A DNA stretch of 64,000 nucleotides from Megascapheus bottae. Its lineage: Eukaryota; Chordata; Mammalia; Rodentia; Geomyidae. The notes under the pieces are model-generated. The model did not search any database and was not told where the DNA came from. It worked only from the letters and a program-made list of their open reading frames with translations. The stretch lies in the NCBI GenBank assembly GCA_024803745.1, contig JANJXV010001722.1, forward strand, positions 1 through 64,000. Reading direction: 5' to 3'. Positions within the stretch are counted from its first letter, which is position 1. Each line of letters opens with the position of its first letter. The position numbers and the translations under genes are program-made. Below are positions 45,799-57,660 of the stretch, one piece after another.

Positions 45799-45813
45799 AA
45801 ATGCCTCAGTCCT

Positions 45814-46184
45814 TAGCAGTTTCTCATATCCATCTATGAAGATCTAGAGAAAATATGTGCCATTTTGGGTTTATTCTTATTCATCCTCATGTGCCCTTTG
45901 TTTTCCTGCCTTATAAGAGACTTAATCAAGCTTTCCTAGATTTAAATGAAGAACCGTTACTTTTCCTTCCATGGGATTTCTTTTCATTTTATTTTTTCTT
46001 TTAGCAAAGCTCCTCATTAGAAAATAAAGAGCTTGTATTTGAGAGTTAGGACTAACATTTGTCACTCTAGACCAAGTGCTGAGAAGCAACTTGTATTCAG
46101 GTAGAATATTCTAGTGGGTAGTAATAACTAAAAGTTAAGTACTTATTATAACTAAGCACACTGCTAACACTGAATGGTTGTTGT
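45814..46184. other. Unique sequence
   Basis: Nothing recognised. Confidence 0.4.
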
Positions 46185-46300
46185 TTACTATTTAATCCTT
46201 ACTACCACCCTGGGGAATATTCATTTGCTTGCTTAGCAGATGTGGAAATGGAGGCTCTTTGTGAATGAGTGGTGGAATAACTTTTAAAATTCATGCGATG
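46185..46300 (-). mobile_element. MIR fossil
   Basis: 'gcagatgtggaaatggaggc' in the position of the antisense MIR core, followed by 'gaatgagtggtggaataact'. Confidence 0.5.
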
Positions 46301-46760
46301 TGATTTTGTTGCCTACTTTTTTAGACATTGGAACACAGCTTCCCTGGCTTATAAAAATCCCAATGAAATAATTTGAAACCATTGCAAACATTCCAAATCA
46401 TTACATGGCTACAGGGCTAGCAGTTTGTCTCTATTCCTAGGAACAGATTTAACGTACAGGAAAAAAAAAGTTTCTGAATAAGTGAATGATGAATGAATAA
46501 AGGCAAAGGCAAAGGGCTGACGATGCAGCCCACGTCTAGCCACTTCAGTTTAAAAGAATCAGTTTTACCTCACTGAACAGCAAAGGCAATTTTTTTGTTG
46601 GAATCAAATATCCTCCTTTATTGGAATCGTATTTTGGTAAGTGTACCTGGCCTTGGGGAATTGGGACCCTCGCTTGAACCCCTTTATCTGCCCACATTAT
46701 CTCAGCCTTGCTATTTCCTGGATGTCTTCTTAGGCTCAATCACACACTAAGAACACCATT

Positions 46761-46865
46761 TTGAGATGGGCATGGCTCATCCCTGTAAATTTAGCTACTT
46801 AAGAGGCGGAGATCAGGAAATTGCTATAAAAGGCCAGCCAGATTGGAAAGAGTTCCTGAGTATCT
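46761..46865 (+). mobile_element. B1-like left-arm fragment
   Basis: 'gagatgggcatggctcatcc', 'tagctacttaagaggcggag', 'aggccagccagattgg': a B1-like arm without a Geo arm. Confidence 0.6.
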
Positions 46866-46944
46866 CAGTCAGTGGCACACATTTGGCACCCCCATTTGAG
46901 CCATTTAGGTTTGCTTTAAAACCATCAGTTTTCCTTCATTGAGC

Positions 46945-47040
46945 ATCAGTAGAGATTCATTCATTCATTCACTCACTTATTCAGCACTGTAGCTGGGTAT
47001 GATACTTCCTCTCATCGCCAGGGACCCTAGGCAAGTGCAC
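46945..47040 (-). mobile_element. L2/MIR 3'-end fossil
   Basis: 'attcattcattcattcactc' and 'ttattcagcactgtagctgg' are the reversed terminus. Confidence 0.5.
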
Positions 47041-47849
47041 AGTGGAGTATCACAACTTGGGCAGGCCCCTGACTTAATGTAGGACCCTATGTTGACCAGT
47101 AACCAGCACATGAATGAGCTGGAGGCACGCATGACCCCAGCAGTTGAGTACCTAGCTAGCAACTGTGAGGCAAATAAATAACTAAGAACAAGAATACCAT
47201 TTTGAGGGCTCCAGATGTTCTATTGCTATTAGTTTCCACCCCCATGACACACTCGTGTATACACACACACGCATGCACGCACACACACGCATGCACGCAC
47301 ACTCATACCCCTTAGTATATGTAGATTACTTGAAGGGCCCTTCATATACCCCCTAAATGCATTTCTCTATGGAATAAAGAAATCTCCTATGTGAGCAGCA
47401 GCTGGTGAGGCACACCCCACCCCTTGCCACTCTGTACTAGTCCAGCATCTTGTAAACATCTGTGAAGCAAGGTGAGAGATCTGGGGAGGAGGGAGGGCTG
47501 GAATTTGAAATCGGTGCATTTGTATCTCCTTATCATCCATGTCCCCAGGAACCAAGTGAGGGTACCCCCATCAAAACGAAGCACACAATTCCTCAAGAGC
47601 GGTCTTCAGGTTAAGGAGTTGGCCTGGAAGAGGTCATGCATGGGCTGGAGTCTCCAGAAGGTTCAGGGAGCATGAGAGTTCAGTGTGTTGAAGTCAGTGA
47701 GAGAGGAGAGCCTTTGGTTTCACCTCTGGTTCGCTTCCTTATTGTCTGAACTCCACATTTCTTGTGGTGTGTGGTGTTTGTTTATGGACTCCGGTACAGT
47801 AAGGTAAAAAAGAAAATCATGCCTTTTTAGAATTAAAATGAGGTAGAAG
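47041..47849. other. Unique sequence with a (CA)/(GCAC) patch
   Basis: 47257-47305 is an imperfect acac/gcatgcac repeat. No gene. Confidence 0.45.
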
Positions 47850-47935
47850 TTGTGGCTTCCTCTACTAACTACCTTCCTGAGCCTCAGTTTCCTCATCTGT
47901 AAAATGACAACGAACACTAGCCAACTGGTTGGGAT
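47850..47935 (+). mobile_element. MIR fossil
   Basis: 'cttcctgagcctcagtttcc' and 'tcatctgtaaaatgacaacg' are an unusually well-kept MIR core. Confidence 0.8.
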
Positions 47936-47996
47936 TGCTTAAGGGTGAGGCAGTGAAAAAAAAACCTGGGTTTTCAAGTTTGCATCTCCTTCTCTT

Positions 47997-48023
47997 TTGA
48001 AAGTTTCAAAAGGAAACTTTCAA
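47997..48023. other. Perfect 11-bp inverted repeat (5-bp loop)
   Basis: Arms ttgaaagtttc (47997-48007) and gaaactttcaa (48013-48023). Confidence 0.9.
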
Positions 48024-48399
48024 CCTAGTTCAGAGTTAATACCAATTTCATATCCGATATCTGATGCCTGGAGGGAGTTGAAAACCCAATTCAGGTTGCT
48101 TTAACTGCAAGAGAGATTTTACAAGCGCTCCGAGATTCAAGATGGAATGATGTCTCCACCAACCCATGGGAGGTTGCAAGTATCATCCATGGGAAATGTG
48201 TGTAATGCACTAGATGTGATAGTTTAAGGATAAAGTGCTTATCGAATTGTTTCTTTACCCTCTGATAACATGGCCAAGAACTCACATGTGGGACAACACC
48301 CCTCTGTATGTTCATCATCAAGGAAAGAGACCTACACTCAGAATTTAAAATATAGCTTCTACTGAATTAAAAGTTTATTTTGTATAAAAATAGAGAATT
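48024..48399. other. Unique sequence
   Basis: Nothing recognised. Confidence 0.4.
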
Positions 48400-48408
48400 A
48401 AAAATGTT

Positions 48409-48599
48409 GGGCTGGGAGTTTGGCCTAGTGGTTAAAGTGCTTGCCTAGCATGCATGAAGACCCGGGTTCAATTCCTCGGTACCACATACATAGAAAAAAA
48501 GCCGGAAGTGGTGCTGAGGCTCAAGTGGTAGAGCTCTAGCCTTGAGAAAGTCCAAGGACAGTGCTCAGGCCCTGAGCTCAAGCCCAGGGCTGGCAAAAA
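48409..48599 (+). mobile_element. IDL-Geo dimeric SINE, near-consensus
   Basis: One of the least diverged copies: 'gggctgggagtttggcctag', B box 'gggttcaattcctcggtacc', linker 'cacatacatagaaaaaaagc', Geo arm ending 'agcccagggctggc' plus A-run. Flanks aaaaatgtt at 48400-48408 and 48600-48608. Confidence 0.95.
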
Positions 48600-48613
48600 A
48601 AAAATGTTTCACT

Positions 48614-48615
<2 letters not shown>

Positions 48616-48662
<47 letters not shown>
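48616..48662. repeat. (GT)n microsatellite
   Basis: About 23 gt units between two SINEs, at the 3'-tail side of the minus-strand one. Confidence 0.95.
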
Positions 48663-48663
<1 letters not shown>

Positions 48664-48675
48664 ACATGCATACAT

Positions 48676-48845
48676 GCTGGACCTGAGGCTTGAATTGAGA
48701 GCCTGGGTGCTGTCCTTGAACTTTTTTTTTTTCTGAAGCCTGGCACTCTACCACTCGATCCACATCTCCACTTTTGGCTTTTTTTTTTTTGGTGGTTAAT
48801 CTGAGGTAAGAGTCTCACTCCTGCCCAGACTGGCTTCACACTATG
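48676..48845 (-). mobile_element. B1-Geo SINE, B1 arm mostly lost
   Basis: 'gaggcttgaattgagagcct', 'cactctaccactcgatccac', 'gaggtaagagtctcactcct', then 'agactggcttcacactatgg', where it stops. Confidence 0.8.
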
Positions 48846-50689
48846 GCAGAGCTACCCATAGAGCAAGAAAGCCCACTTCCTGTAAGCAGTTACTTGCTGC
48901 TCATCTCATTGGGTCAAATTGCAACCCATTTTCTGAGTCAATCAAAATGTCTTCTTGGAGTATGTGGGTTGTTTTGGGGGTGAAGGAATGAAGGGAGCCC
49001 AGTACGGCAGGTCTTAGACTGCAGATAGGCACGTACTACCACAGACCTCTTCAACTGCACCCCTCACCCCTGTGTGAGATGGGAGAATCCAAAGGGAATG
49101 CAGACTTGAAAGAGAGTCTTCCACCCCTCCACTCCTCCCAAAAGTTAAAAGGAATCACAAATGTGAGATGCAATTAATATGAAGGTGTGGGACCGAATGA
49201 CTCCCTCTGGCCAGAAATTGATGAAACCCTCCCATCCCCCAGCCAGTTAGTTCCCGGTAGAACCCGACCTCAGCCTCCTTTTCTTCACAGACATGGACAC
49301 CAGGCCTTTAGTTTCAAGGAGCCTGCATCTTATTTTATTACTACTTCCCTCGCTTTGATATGATTGATTTTTCTATTTAAGAGCAGAAAAAAAGCCACAA
49401 AGCAAAAGCAAAATGCATGCCTAACCTTTTAATAATTATATTTCTGTTGTTTAGGTCATTCAGGAAGCAATATGAACTTGTGTGTGTGTGTGCACACGCA
49501 TGCATGCTGGTACAGTGATTGTGTCTGTGTGTTGTGTGTACCAGGAGGTAGTGAGATTGTGTGTATTGTATGTCTACATCCCTAGTTGAATATGTATTCA
49601 CGTATGTGGGCCTGTCTCATGTCTTCAGATGTCTGTGTATCTCAGGATTTAAGGGCAAGCCTAGATGCATGCAAATCACAACTTTGCTGTTAAGTTATAG
49701 GTTTGTTTGTATCATGTGTGCATTTGTGAGTATGTGAGCTCCTTAGGGCAGGCACATGTAAGTTTTGCGTTTGGATGTATACGTAAGCACCTGAGTAGAT
49801 TTGCTTGCTTTTCACAGATGTACTCAGACACATAAGAATATGTACGCATGTGTGAACAGGGGTGTGTCACATCAATACTTGGGTTGAAAGCCTTTGAATA
49901 GAAGCTTGTGTTAGTGAGCATCATTAGCAGTTGTACATCTGTTGTGCTTGGGTCCATCTGAGGGGAGTATTTGAGGTGTGTGTGTGTGAGAGAAAAAGAG
50001 GGGCAGAGGTCTTCAGTTGATTTTTATCTTTGTCTTCTATTACTTCTTGGACCAAATACGTTCTGCTTTGCTTCTTTGTCATCATGCTTTGTAAGCAGAA
50101 TGTATTTGGTCATGATAGTAAAGATGCAAGATCCTATCTCAGAGAGGGTGGGAGGAGAGGGTAAGAGAGACAGAGAAAGGGAGAGATAATTAACTAGTTT
50201 CTCCCGACACCTTCACAGTGAGCACTTCCTGTCATTTTATTTTTAAAGGGGAGTACTTTTCAAAACACAGGTAGGAAGTTGTTTTTTACAAGCATCCTTG
50301 TGTATCTGAAATTCTTGGAAAAACCTGGAGTCAGAAAAATCTAGCCTCTTACCTGTAAAAACTGCTTTGTTTACATTTAGACAAACCCGCATATCTGAGA
50401 GAACACACTGAAAACCCCTAGCTTAAGCTGTGTCTTTCACCGTCTCACGCTCAGGGCTTGCAATGTGACACATGATGCTGGGGGTATTTTCTTAGGGCTT
50501 AAGTGGAGGAAACTGGATTTGAATCCTATGATTTCAGAAAATGCAAACCATAGAACCAGCGTTGTGCTTATTCTTTGTCTAGTTTAACTTTTTTGATACA
50601 AGCACGGGGAAACTGAGGTCCAGGATAGGGGAGACCCTGAGAACTGGAGAACAATTCCTATAGAGCTTAAATGTAGCCAGTTGATGTGG
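48846..50689. other. Unique sequence with tg-rich patches
   Basis: 49478-49560 and 49700-49990 contain interrupted tg/tgta words. A weak antisense MIR core ('ggggaaactgaggtccagga') lies at 50600-50635. No gene. Confidence 0.45.
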
Positions 50690-51429
50690 ACCCTTGCGCC
50701 TTTCTCCCTTGTCTAGCCACCATGCTTTCTTTCTGCTCCTCCAAGCTCTCTCCTGGAATATTCTGGATCTTCCCGTGGTTCATTTCTTCTCATCACCATT
50801 CTCAAATCTAATATCTACCACACAGCGAGCTCTTCCTTCTAGGCATCAGCTACATCATGCTTCAATCTCTTCCAGGTTTGGCTAGTGGATCACTGTGTTT
50901 TTGTGGTCTTTTCAACATATGACAATCAACTTCATTATCAATTTTACTGGCCATAGGCACGCCAAGTCAGATGAGATGGCATCCTTCCCACATGTGTCTA
51001 TGGACGTTTTTCCAGAGGCAATTCCAGTTTAAATCAGTGGACTGACTTAAGAAGACCCTTTCTCATGCATGCGGGTGAACATTATTCAGTCCACAGAGGG
51101 ACCCTGGAGAGGAACAAAAGGAAGAAAGGGAGATTTTGTTTTCTCTCTCTTCTTGGTCGAGGACATTCAGCTTTTGGACACAAGGGCTGTTTTCTTTGTA
51201 CATGGACAGAATTTTGGCACTGGTTTGTCTTATTCTCCAGTTTGCAGGTGGCTGGCTGTGGGGCTTCTCAACCTCCATAAATCTGGGAGGCCATACCCAA
51301 AATAAATTTCCATCCTTTAATTCTAAATATATCCTATTGGGACAAAGATACGTTGGCACAGGACGCTGTGGTTCGGCCTAAAGAAGCTTAACATTTTCCT
51401 TGGAAAGACCTGCTGGGGTTGCAGGAGTT
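50690..51429. other. Mostly unique; possible old LINE fragment at its start
   Basis: 50695-50935 has a C/T-rich, exon-like composition reminiscent of old LINE 3' sequence but without a diagnostic motif. Overlapping frames at 51063-51381 on both strands match nothing I know. Confidence 0.35.
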
Positions 51430-51775
51430 ATAAGTGACCAAGTCTATCTGAAACAGGCTTAAGCAAAAAGAGGTACATAAAGGAAGTACCTGGATATAGG
51501 AAAGAGGGATGAAGGAACAGTTTTGGGGGGGATTGGCAGGGAGTCTTTCTATATCTCTTAATTCAGGCTCCCTATGACTGGCTACATCAAATTTCTATTT
51601 GACCAGTTTGGCAAGAAATCCCCACCCCGACTCCTTATATTCAAATTAGAAGACCCACAAAGAAGTCTGACTAGTCCAGCTTATATCCCGTGTTCTTCCC
51701 TGAAGCCAATCATTTGTAGCTCATTTGAAGAGGTATCTCTGATTGGCCAGCTTGATAGGTGTGTGTAGTTGTTTA
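51430..51775. mobile_element. Ancient interspersed repeat, family unnamed
   Basis: 'ctgaaacaggcttaagcaaa', 'gaagccaatcatttgtagct' and 'tctctgattggccagcttga' in the order expected for the reverse of the copy at 41605-41890. Confidence 0.5.
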
Positions 51776-52022
51776 TTGTCACTTTGCCATTGATTTTTTG
51801 CTTCCTGGGCTATTGATAAACCCAGTCCCCAACTGTCCTGGTGGCTGAGAACAGCTTTTAGGAACTCAAATTCTTGGATATTTCTTACCTGCCACCTGGG
51901 TAGCTTTAGGGAACCAAAGAAAGTTGTCCAGCCTTGAAATGGAAGTTATAAGTTAGGCTGATGTGTACAGAGGTGGGAGGAACAAGAGAGGGGAACATTA
52001 TGAGTGCTTGTTGGTGCAAGGG

Positions 52023-52025
<3 letters not shown>
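51776..52025. other. Unique sequence
   Basis: Nothing recognised. Confidence 0.4.

Positions 52026-52058
<33 letters not shown>
52026..52058. repeat. (TG)n microsatellite
   Basis: About 16 tg units, followed by ca/ta-rich words to 52120. Confidence 0.95.
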
Positions 52059-52060
<2 letters not shown>

Positions 52061-52120
52061 ACACACATGCATGAATTCTTTGTGTATGTGTGCAGAAATA
52101 TACACACACACATGTGAGCA

Positions 52121-54324
52121 TGCTACAGACATATGCACTGGGCATCGATGAGAAAAATAAAATCAAAGGACTGGATTGAAAATAAGACTTGAATGGCCTT
52201 GAACTGCCATGGGGAAATCTGTTGCCACATGAAAACCTGACATCAACAGAGCTGAAGCTTTGGCTGCCAGGCCTTCCCTTCTTCTAAACAAGTGTTATCT
52301 CAGAAGCCCATGAGGACGTCAGGTAGACCAACTTCCAGGTTCTGCCATAGTTCCCCCATTGCAACAAACCCACTGGAAGTGAGTTTCTTAACCCAGTAGC
52401 CCTTTAAATTAAAAAAAAATCCCTTTTCATTGCTGCTGGCCAAAGGCATTGTTATTAAAGTTTTGTGTGGAATCCTGCTTGCCACCCTTTAAACAACCAA
52501 AGATGCCATCTGGTTGAGAGAATGGATCCCTCCCAATTGAACGAGTGCAAGAGTTTCCGTAGTGATTTTCTTCAGGAATGACTTCTGTCTGCCATGTTTC
52601 TGTAGTTGGCACTCCACAGCTCAGAGAAATGGGCCAGACTCCCTCATTTGTGATGGCCTTTTCATCTTGTCTCTTGCTTCTGCGCTGAACCTAGCTGTGA
52701 TGTTGGAGCCCACCCTTTCCCCTGCAGCCCATCAGGAACACTGAGATAGGAGGCCCCAAAACATGCAGTGCCCTTGACAACAAAGGTTCCCATGGATATG
52801 GACAGACCTTTACAATTCTTTTATTTTTCCCCCCTCACAAAGGACACAATTGCTATTGTTTGCAATATGTCTTTTTCTGACAGTCGAGAAGATGTGACGG
52901 ATGAAATGGTTTGGAAGAGACTGGCTACTTCAAGCGGCTGAATAATAACACCATTTTTTTTCTCTTGTGAGGTCTATCAAGTGTTCTGGCCAGGGGGAGG
53001 AAGAGGGGAGGGCAGGGACCTGGGTGCATGTTCGGCTGGATGAAGACATTCAGTGTCAGAACAGCAGTGTTGTCTTCTCACCTGAGGTATTGCCACAGGA
53101 TGATGATGAGAGAGCTAGACAAACAGAGCCAGAGACAGAGGAGAGAGGGAACAGAAGAAAGGCAAGCTCTTGAAAGGCCATTTCAAGCGCCTGCTAAATC
53201 TACTCCCTCAAAGATATTAATGACTTTTTAGCACTGTTCCCTTACTCTGCATAGCGGACAAGATCATGTGCCATCTTTGAAGAATCCTGAACTCAAAAGA
53301 TGGAAAGAAACTTTAGGATACTTGCACAGCAAACACACTTTAAAACAAAAGTTATTTATTTTATCAACAAAGCTAATAGGAGAAAAACAATCCCCCCCAA
53401 CCCCTTCCATGATGCACTTGATTTTTTTTACCCTTGTGTGTGTGTTGTATATGTTATTTGATAGTGTCTCGTATCATATTGTTTATCCAAAGCTCTTTTG
53501 GCTGTACTGTTTGTGTCCTGGCTTCCGTGGTCCTTACCCGAATTGCCCAGGAGCTGCCAGAGATGGACAGCCTTTAGTGAGGGCTGGGCGTGTCTCAGAA
53601 TCCTTGAATTTTGTCTTCAAGGTTAACAGCTTGCCCACCAGGGAATTCACCCTTCACTTTCTCTCTCCATCCCAGATTGTGTTCTGAGCCAGGGATAAGT
53701 CAGTGATGACATCTGGTTTTCATTATCTTTGTGCTGACAGGGAGATAATGAGTCAAATTGGCCCTGCTTATGAAATGAAGACCTAGAAGAGAATTATCAT
53801 CAGACTCCTCAGTGGGGAGAGCTAGGAAAGGGGATTTAAATTGAAGTGATAAGTGCCAATTTGGTTGGCATTCAGGCAATCTGTCAGGTCTTGCTTCGTT
53901 TGCATGTCATCACTAAATGAGACAAAGCAGGTGACCAGTAAGCAGGGAGGAAGGTAAAATAAGGCTCGTGTACTATCATGATTCATCTCCCATAGTTTTC
54001 TGAGGCTCCAGGCCACACATCGAATGTGAATTGTTTTCCTTAGACCAGACAATAATCTTGCCTCGTAGCTGTGGCTTCGCATCTCTAGTTTGCAGGTAGC
54101 CAATTGAGTCCCCATGTAAGAGGATATGTCCCGCTCACATCTCTGGCTGCCACATCATTTCCCTCTTCACTTTTATGGCAGTTCCTCCTCTCTTCCTTCT
54201 ACTTTGCTTAGCTGCTAGGGGAGATGAAGAAGGGCTAGATTTAATTTCTACATGGTTGGGGGGGATGTGGAGTAGATTAAATTTCTTGGTGATCTTCCTC
54301 TCCTTTCTGCTGTGAACTTTAGTC
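52121..54324. other. Unique sequence, no gene seen
   Basis: More than 2 kb without a recognised repeat. The 139-codon plus frame at 53268-53687 matches nothing I know. 53690-53800 may be constrained (see findings). Confidence 0.45.
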
Positions 54325-54480
54325 CCTGTCACTTACCATTTGTGTGACCTCAGGGAAAAAGCATTTGATCTCTCTGAGCCTCATGCTAGCCATGGAGGTG
54401 ATGATAATATCCATGTTACGTGGTTATTGTGAAGATTCAATATGCTGTATACATAAAATTGAGTCTGGCCCATAAGTAGT
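54325..54480 (+). mobile_element. MIR fossil, nearly full-length
   Basis: 'accatttgtgtgacctcagg', 'gatctctctgagcctcatgc', 'attgtgaagattcaatatgc', 'gtctggcccataagtagta': the sense order of MIR from the core to near its 3' end. Confidence 0.8.
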
Positions 54481-55204
54481 ATGGGATGTTACTATTTTTA
54501 TAAATCATTGCTGCCATTTGAAGAAAAACAAATACTGCAAGCAGTGATCTGGCTAGAAAAGAGGCTAGAAAAGAAGACATTTGTGACAAGAGCTAATCAT
54601 TTGTTAGTGAAGTTGCCGGGCACAACAGTTGACTGGAAACGAACGATGTATGTGTCACTTCATAATCGAGAATGCTCTGAGATCAGATGCTTTTGACAGA
54701 AATGGCAAGTTCAGATATTTCAAATGATGATGTCATTTATTGCTATCTGGAACAGGAAACTCAGACAAGATTCCTTCTTCTGTGTAGGCTGATGCAGGGG
54801 ATCAGAGGACCCAGAGTTTGCAATTTTGTTTCAGTGTCTCTCTTTTGTTTTGCCCCATGTTGGCTTTACCCATGGGCTAGCCACCAAGTGTATGTGGCAG
54901 TCCTGAACATTAGGGGATACAGACCAGATGACATCCCGAAATAAGAGACTGTTGAGAGGGTGAAACTTTTCCCAGAAATCCCTTGTTCGTGTTCATTGGT
55001 CAAAATAATGCCCCATGGTGAGCCTTGAGCCCATGAGCTGAATGGAATTCCTTCTACCTGAAGCAGGTCACTCTTGGAGCTGAGGGTGGGGTCAGTCCAC
55101 TTAGGAAAGGTGTCCCAAGAGCTACATGATGCCATGAAGAAAGGAAGAAAAAGTGGATGTGGGGCAGGAAAACATCAACGTCTGCTTCCTGGAGGTTGTG
55201 CTAT
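54481..55204. other. Unique sequence, no gene seen
   Basis: Nothing recognised. Confidence 0.45.
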
Positions 55205-55300
55205 TATTATTAGTAGTAGTAGTGTTTTCTAACAGAGAAGAAAACTGAGGACTGAAAGGTGATGTAATTTCATAGCACTATCCAATCAAAAAGTGGAACA
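55205..55300 (-). mobile_element. Trinucleotide run and MIR fossil
   Basis: (ATT)/(TAG)n at 55203-55222, then 'acagagaagaaaactgagga', the antisense MIR core. Confidence 0.5.
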
Positions 55301-55469
55301 CAGACCCACCCATGTCTGGGAATAAGATATATGTCATTTTGGGATCATGCCAGAGGTTCATGGTGTATGGAAAGAAGATCCCACCATTTCCTTGAGCATA
55401 TGCTGTGGGCTAGACACTTTGCAGACCTATCATAAGAATCGTATTTGTGTATGTGTGTGTAGGTGTGTG
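55301..55469. other. Unique sequence ending in tg-rich tail
   Basis: 55446-55469 is tg-rich and abuts the tail of the next SINE. Confidence 0.4.
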
Positions 55470-55692
55470 GGGGTTGTGGGGTTTGTACTCAGCCTGGGTG
55501 CTGTCCTTGAACCCTTCAGCTCAAGGCTACTGCCCTACCCTTGAGCCAAGCCCCACTTCCCATTTTCTAGAGGTTAATTGGAGATAAGAGTCTCGGGTCC
55601 TTTTGTGCCTGGGATGGCTTTGAACCTTGATCCTCAGATCTCAGCCTCCTGAGTAGCTAGGATGACAGGCGTGAGCCACTGCAACCGGCTTC
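55470..55692 (-). mobile_element. B1-Geo SINE, 'ctcttcggctcaaggctac' subfamily
   Basis: 'cttcagctcaaggctactgc', 'cttgagccaagccccacttc', 'ttttctagaggttaattgga' and an intact B1 arm. Very close to the copy at 26178-26400. Confidence 0.9.
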
Positions 55693-55711
55693 GTTTTTTT
55701 TTTTTAAAATC

Positions 55712-55835
55712 AACCCAATGAACTAGGCATTTTAACTCCATTTAAAAGTGTTGCGAAGGTAAGTTGAGGTTCAGAAAAGGGTTATGGTTGGCTGGAGACC
55801 ACTAAACTAACCAAGCAACAACACTAAAATAAACT
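55712..55835 (-). mobile_element. MIR fossil, tentative
   Basis: 'ggcattttaactccatttaa' and 'gtaagttgaggttcagaaaa' fit the antisense MIR core, diverged. Confidence 0.45.
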
Positions 55836-57002
55836 TTGAACTCAAATGGGTCCAGCTCCAAAGCCCCAACTTTTTCCTATAATCTCCCCCCAAAATAGAA
55901 TGTCCTTCTCACATCCCTCTATTTTGGGGATTCATATGAGGAAACATCCAACTTTTAATGAGGATCCTGTTGCATTTCAATTCAATGACCTAGTTTTTTT
56001 TTGGGTAAGCATTTTTCTTTTAGAGACACTTTCAAAGCACATGCCCCAGTGAACTTTTTCCTTTTTTTTGTATTCAGAGTTCTGACCTTTCCTTCCCACC
56101 CACCTTTATGGAGAGATGTGAGGATTAAATATGGTAATTGGAATGTACCTTAGTCCTCATGGATAGCCAGGAGTATGGAAATGGCTCCACACTGGCTTGG
56201 ATGGGCGAGAAGAACTCTTTTTCTCCCTCCCTAAGCCACAAGTAAGGGGAGAAGTCAGGAGAGGATGACTACGTGACAGCTGGGACCCTGCCTGGGTCTT
56301 GAAGGGCATGACCTTGACAATCTCTCCCTGAGTCTTCTAAGATCTCTTCTAGTTCTAAGACAGGATTGGTGATTCTGATCGGTGGAGAGACACCTGACAA
56401 ATTCCCAGATGACATATTCGTGTTTCATTTGCACTGATCAAAAGCAAAGATGATGATGGTTGGCAGGGAACAGCTTTCTGAGTGTGGGTTTCAAGTTGAC
56501 CTGTGTCTGACTGTCAGCCTCAGATAACTTCTGTCGCGTTTCCTGGATTATAAATCGCTACGTGGTGCCTGCCAGAGGATTCCTGTTTCTTTGCATTCCT
56601 TCCCCTCCTCATAGTCTATACCAAATTATGATGGCTTAAGATCTTTGGGCTGTGAGTTACGCAGATTAGCAGAGACAAAAGGAGAAGATTTGTTATACAT
56701 TACTTAGGTTCCAGAAGCACACGGGAACAGCCACACTTAAATTCCACGAGGACTTTTTTTTCTTCTAGCTATTAAATGAGATCTTCTCTGTGTGTCTGTT
56801 TTGTTCTTACCACTTTTAACTACTCCCTCCGTCCCCCATTGCTCTGATATGAGAAAAACATCAACTTGCCAGGACCTCCTCATTACATTAACAGGACCAG
56901 CCAGTCACATGGCAAGACTACTCTCTCCTTTTCCTCTCTTTCTCCTTATGTCTTCCTCCCCTTTCCCCTGACACCCCCAGTCTCTGTTTTTAGACAGGAG
57001 AT
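55836..57002. other. Unique sequence, no gene seen
   Basis: Nothing recognised. Confidence 0.45.
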
Positions 57003-57340
57003 CCATTAGCCTGACAAATGTTGCATTTCACTGTTGGTTAGAATGCAGACCAGTGTAGCCACTATCTAGGAAGTTAAAAAAAACCCATAAAACTAAAGAT
57101 ACAACTATCCCTTGGCCCTGGACTAACACTCCTGGGCAGCTACCAGAATGAATGAAAGGTAGCGTACAGCTGCACACACCTGTTTACTGTGGACCTTTCA
57201 AAGCCATCATGTTATTTGTGGGAAAATGGAAGGAACTGAAAGGCCACCACTTTAAAATTGGACTCACCAAGGTTGCTATCCTATCTTGGGAAGGAAGAAG
57301 GAAAGCCAATTGGAGGTGATGAGTCTACATAACAGACTTA
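57003..57340 (+). mobile_element. Old LINE-1 ORF2 3' fragment
   Basis: 'cactgttggttagaatgcag', 'ccagtgtagccactatctag', 'aactaaagatacaactatcc', 'gggaaaatggaaggaactga' are the L1 ORF2 C-terminal region, heavily decayed with internal deletions. No coding ability. Confidence 0.75.
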
Positions 57341-57644
57341 ATAGTTGAGACAACTACACAGAGTGTGTACTCAGTTTACCTTCTATGTAGGTTCAAAACA
57401 ACGTAAGTCTTTTGTGCAAATAATGTATACAAATCACTAATAAGGGGGTGAGTTGCTTAAACACCCCCTTCTGAGATTTCCTAACCCACACAACAGAGCT
57501 AAGAACCAATGACAGTTTGCTTACTCCAGATTGTAACTCTGTAAAAATCACCCAGCACTCTTCAGACTTCGATCGTCCTTAAAAAAAAAATGCATCAACA
57601 TTCCTTATCCAATCCTACCCACTTCCCTTTAAATCAACACACAG
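57341..57644. other. Unique sequence
   Basis: Nothing recognised. Confidence 0.4.
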
Positions 57645-57660
57645 AAAGGAGTTGATCAGG

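Noticed and set aside
48430..48482. tRNA-like A and B boxes (also in all other ID-like arms)
   Set aside because: They belong to tRNA-derived SINEs with A-rich tails and TSDs. No complete cloverleaf with an acceptor stem was seen, so these are not tRNA genes.
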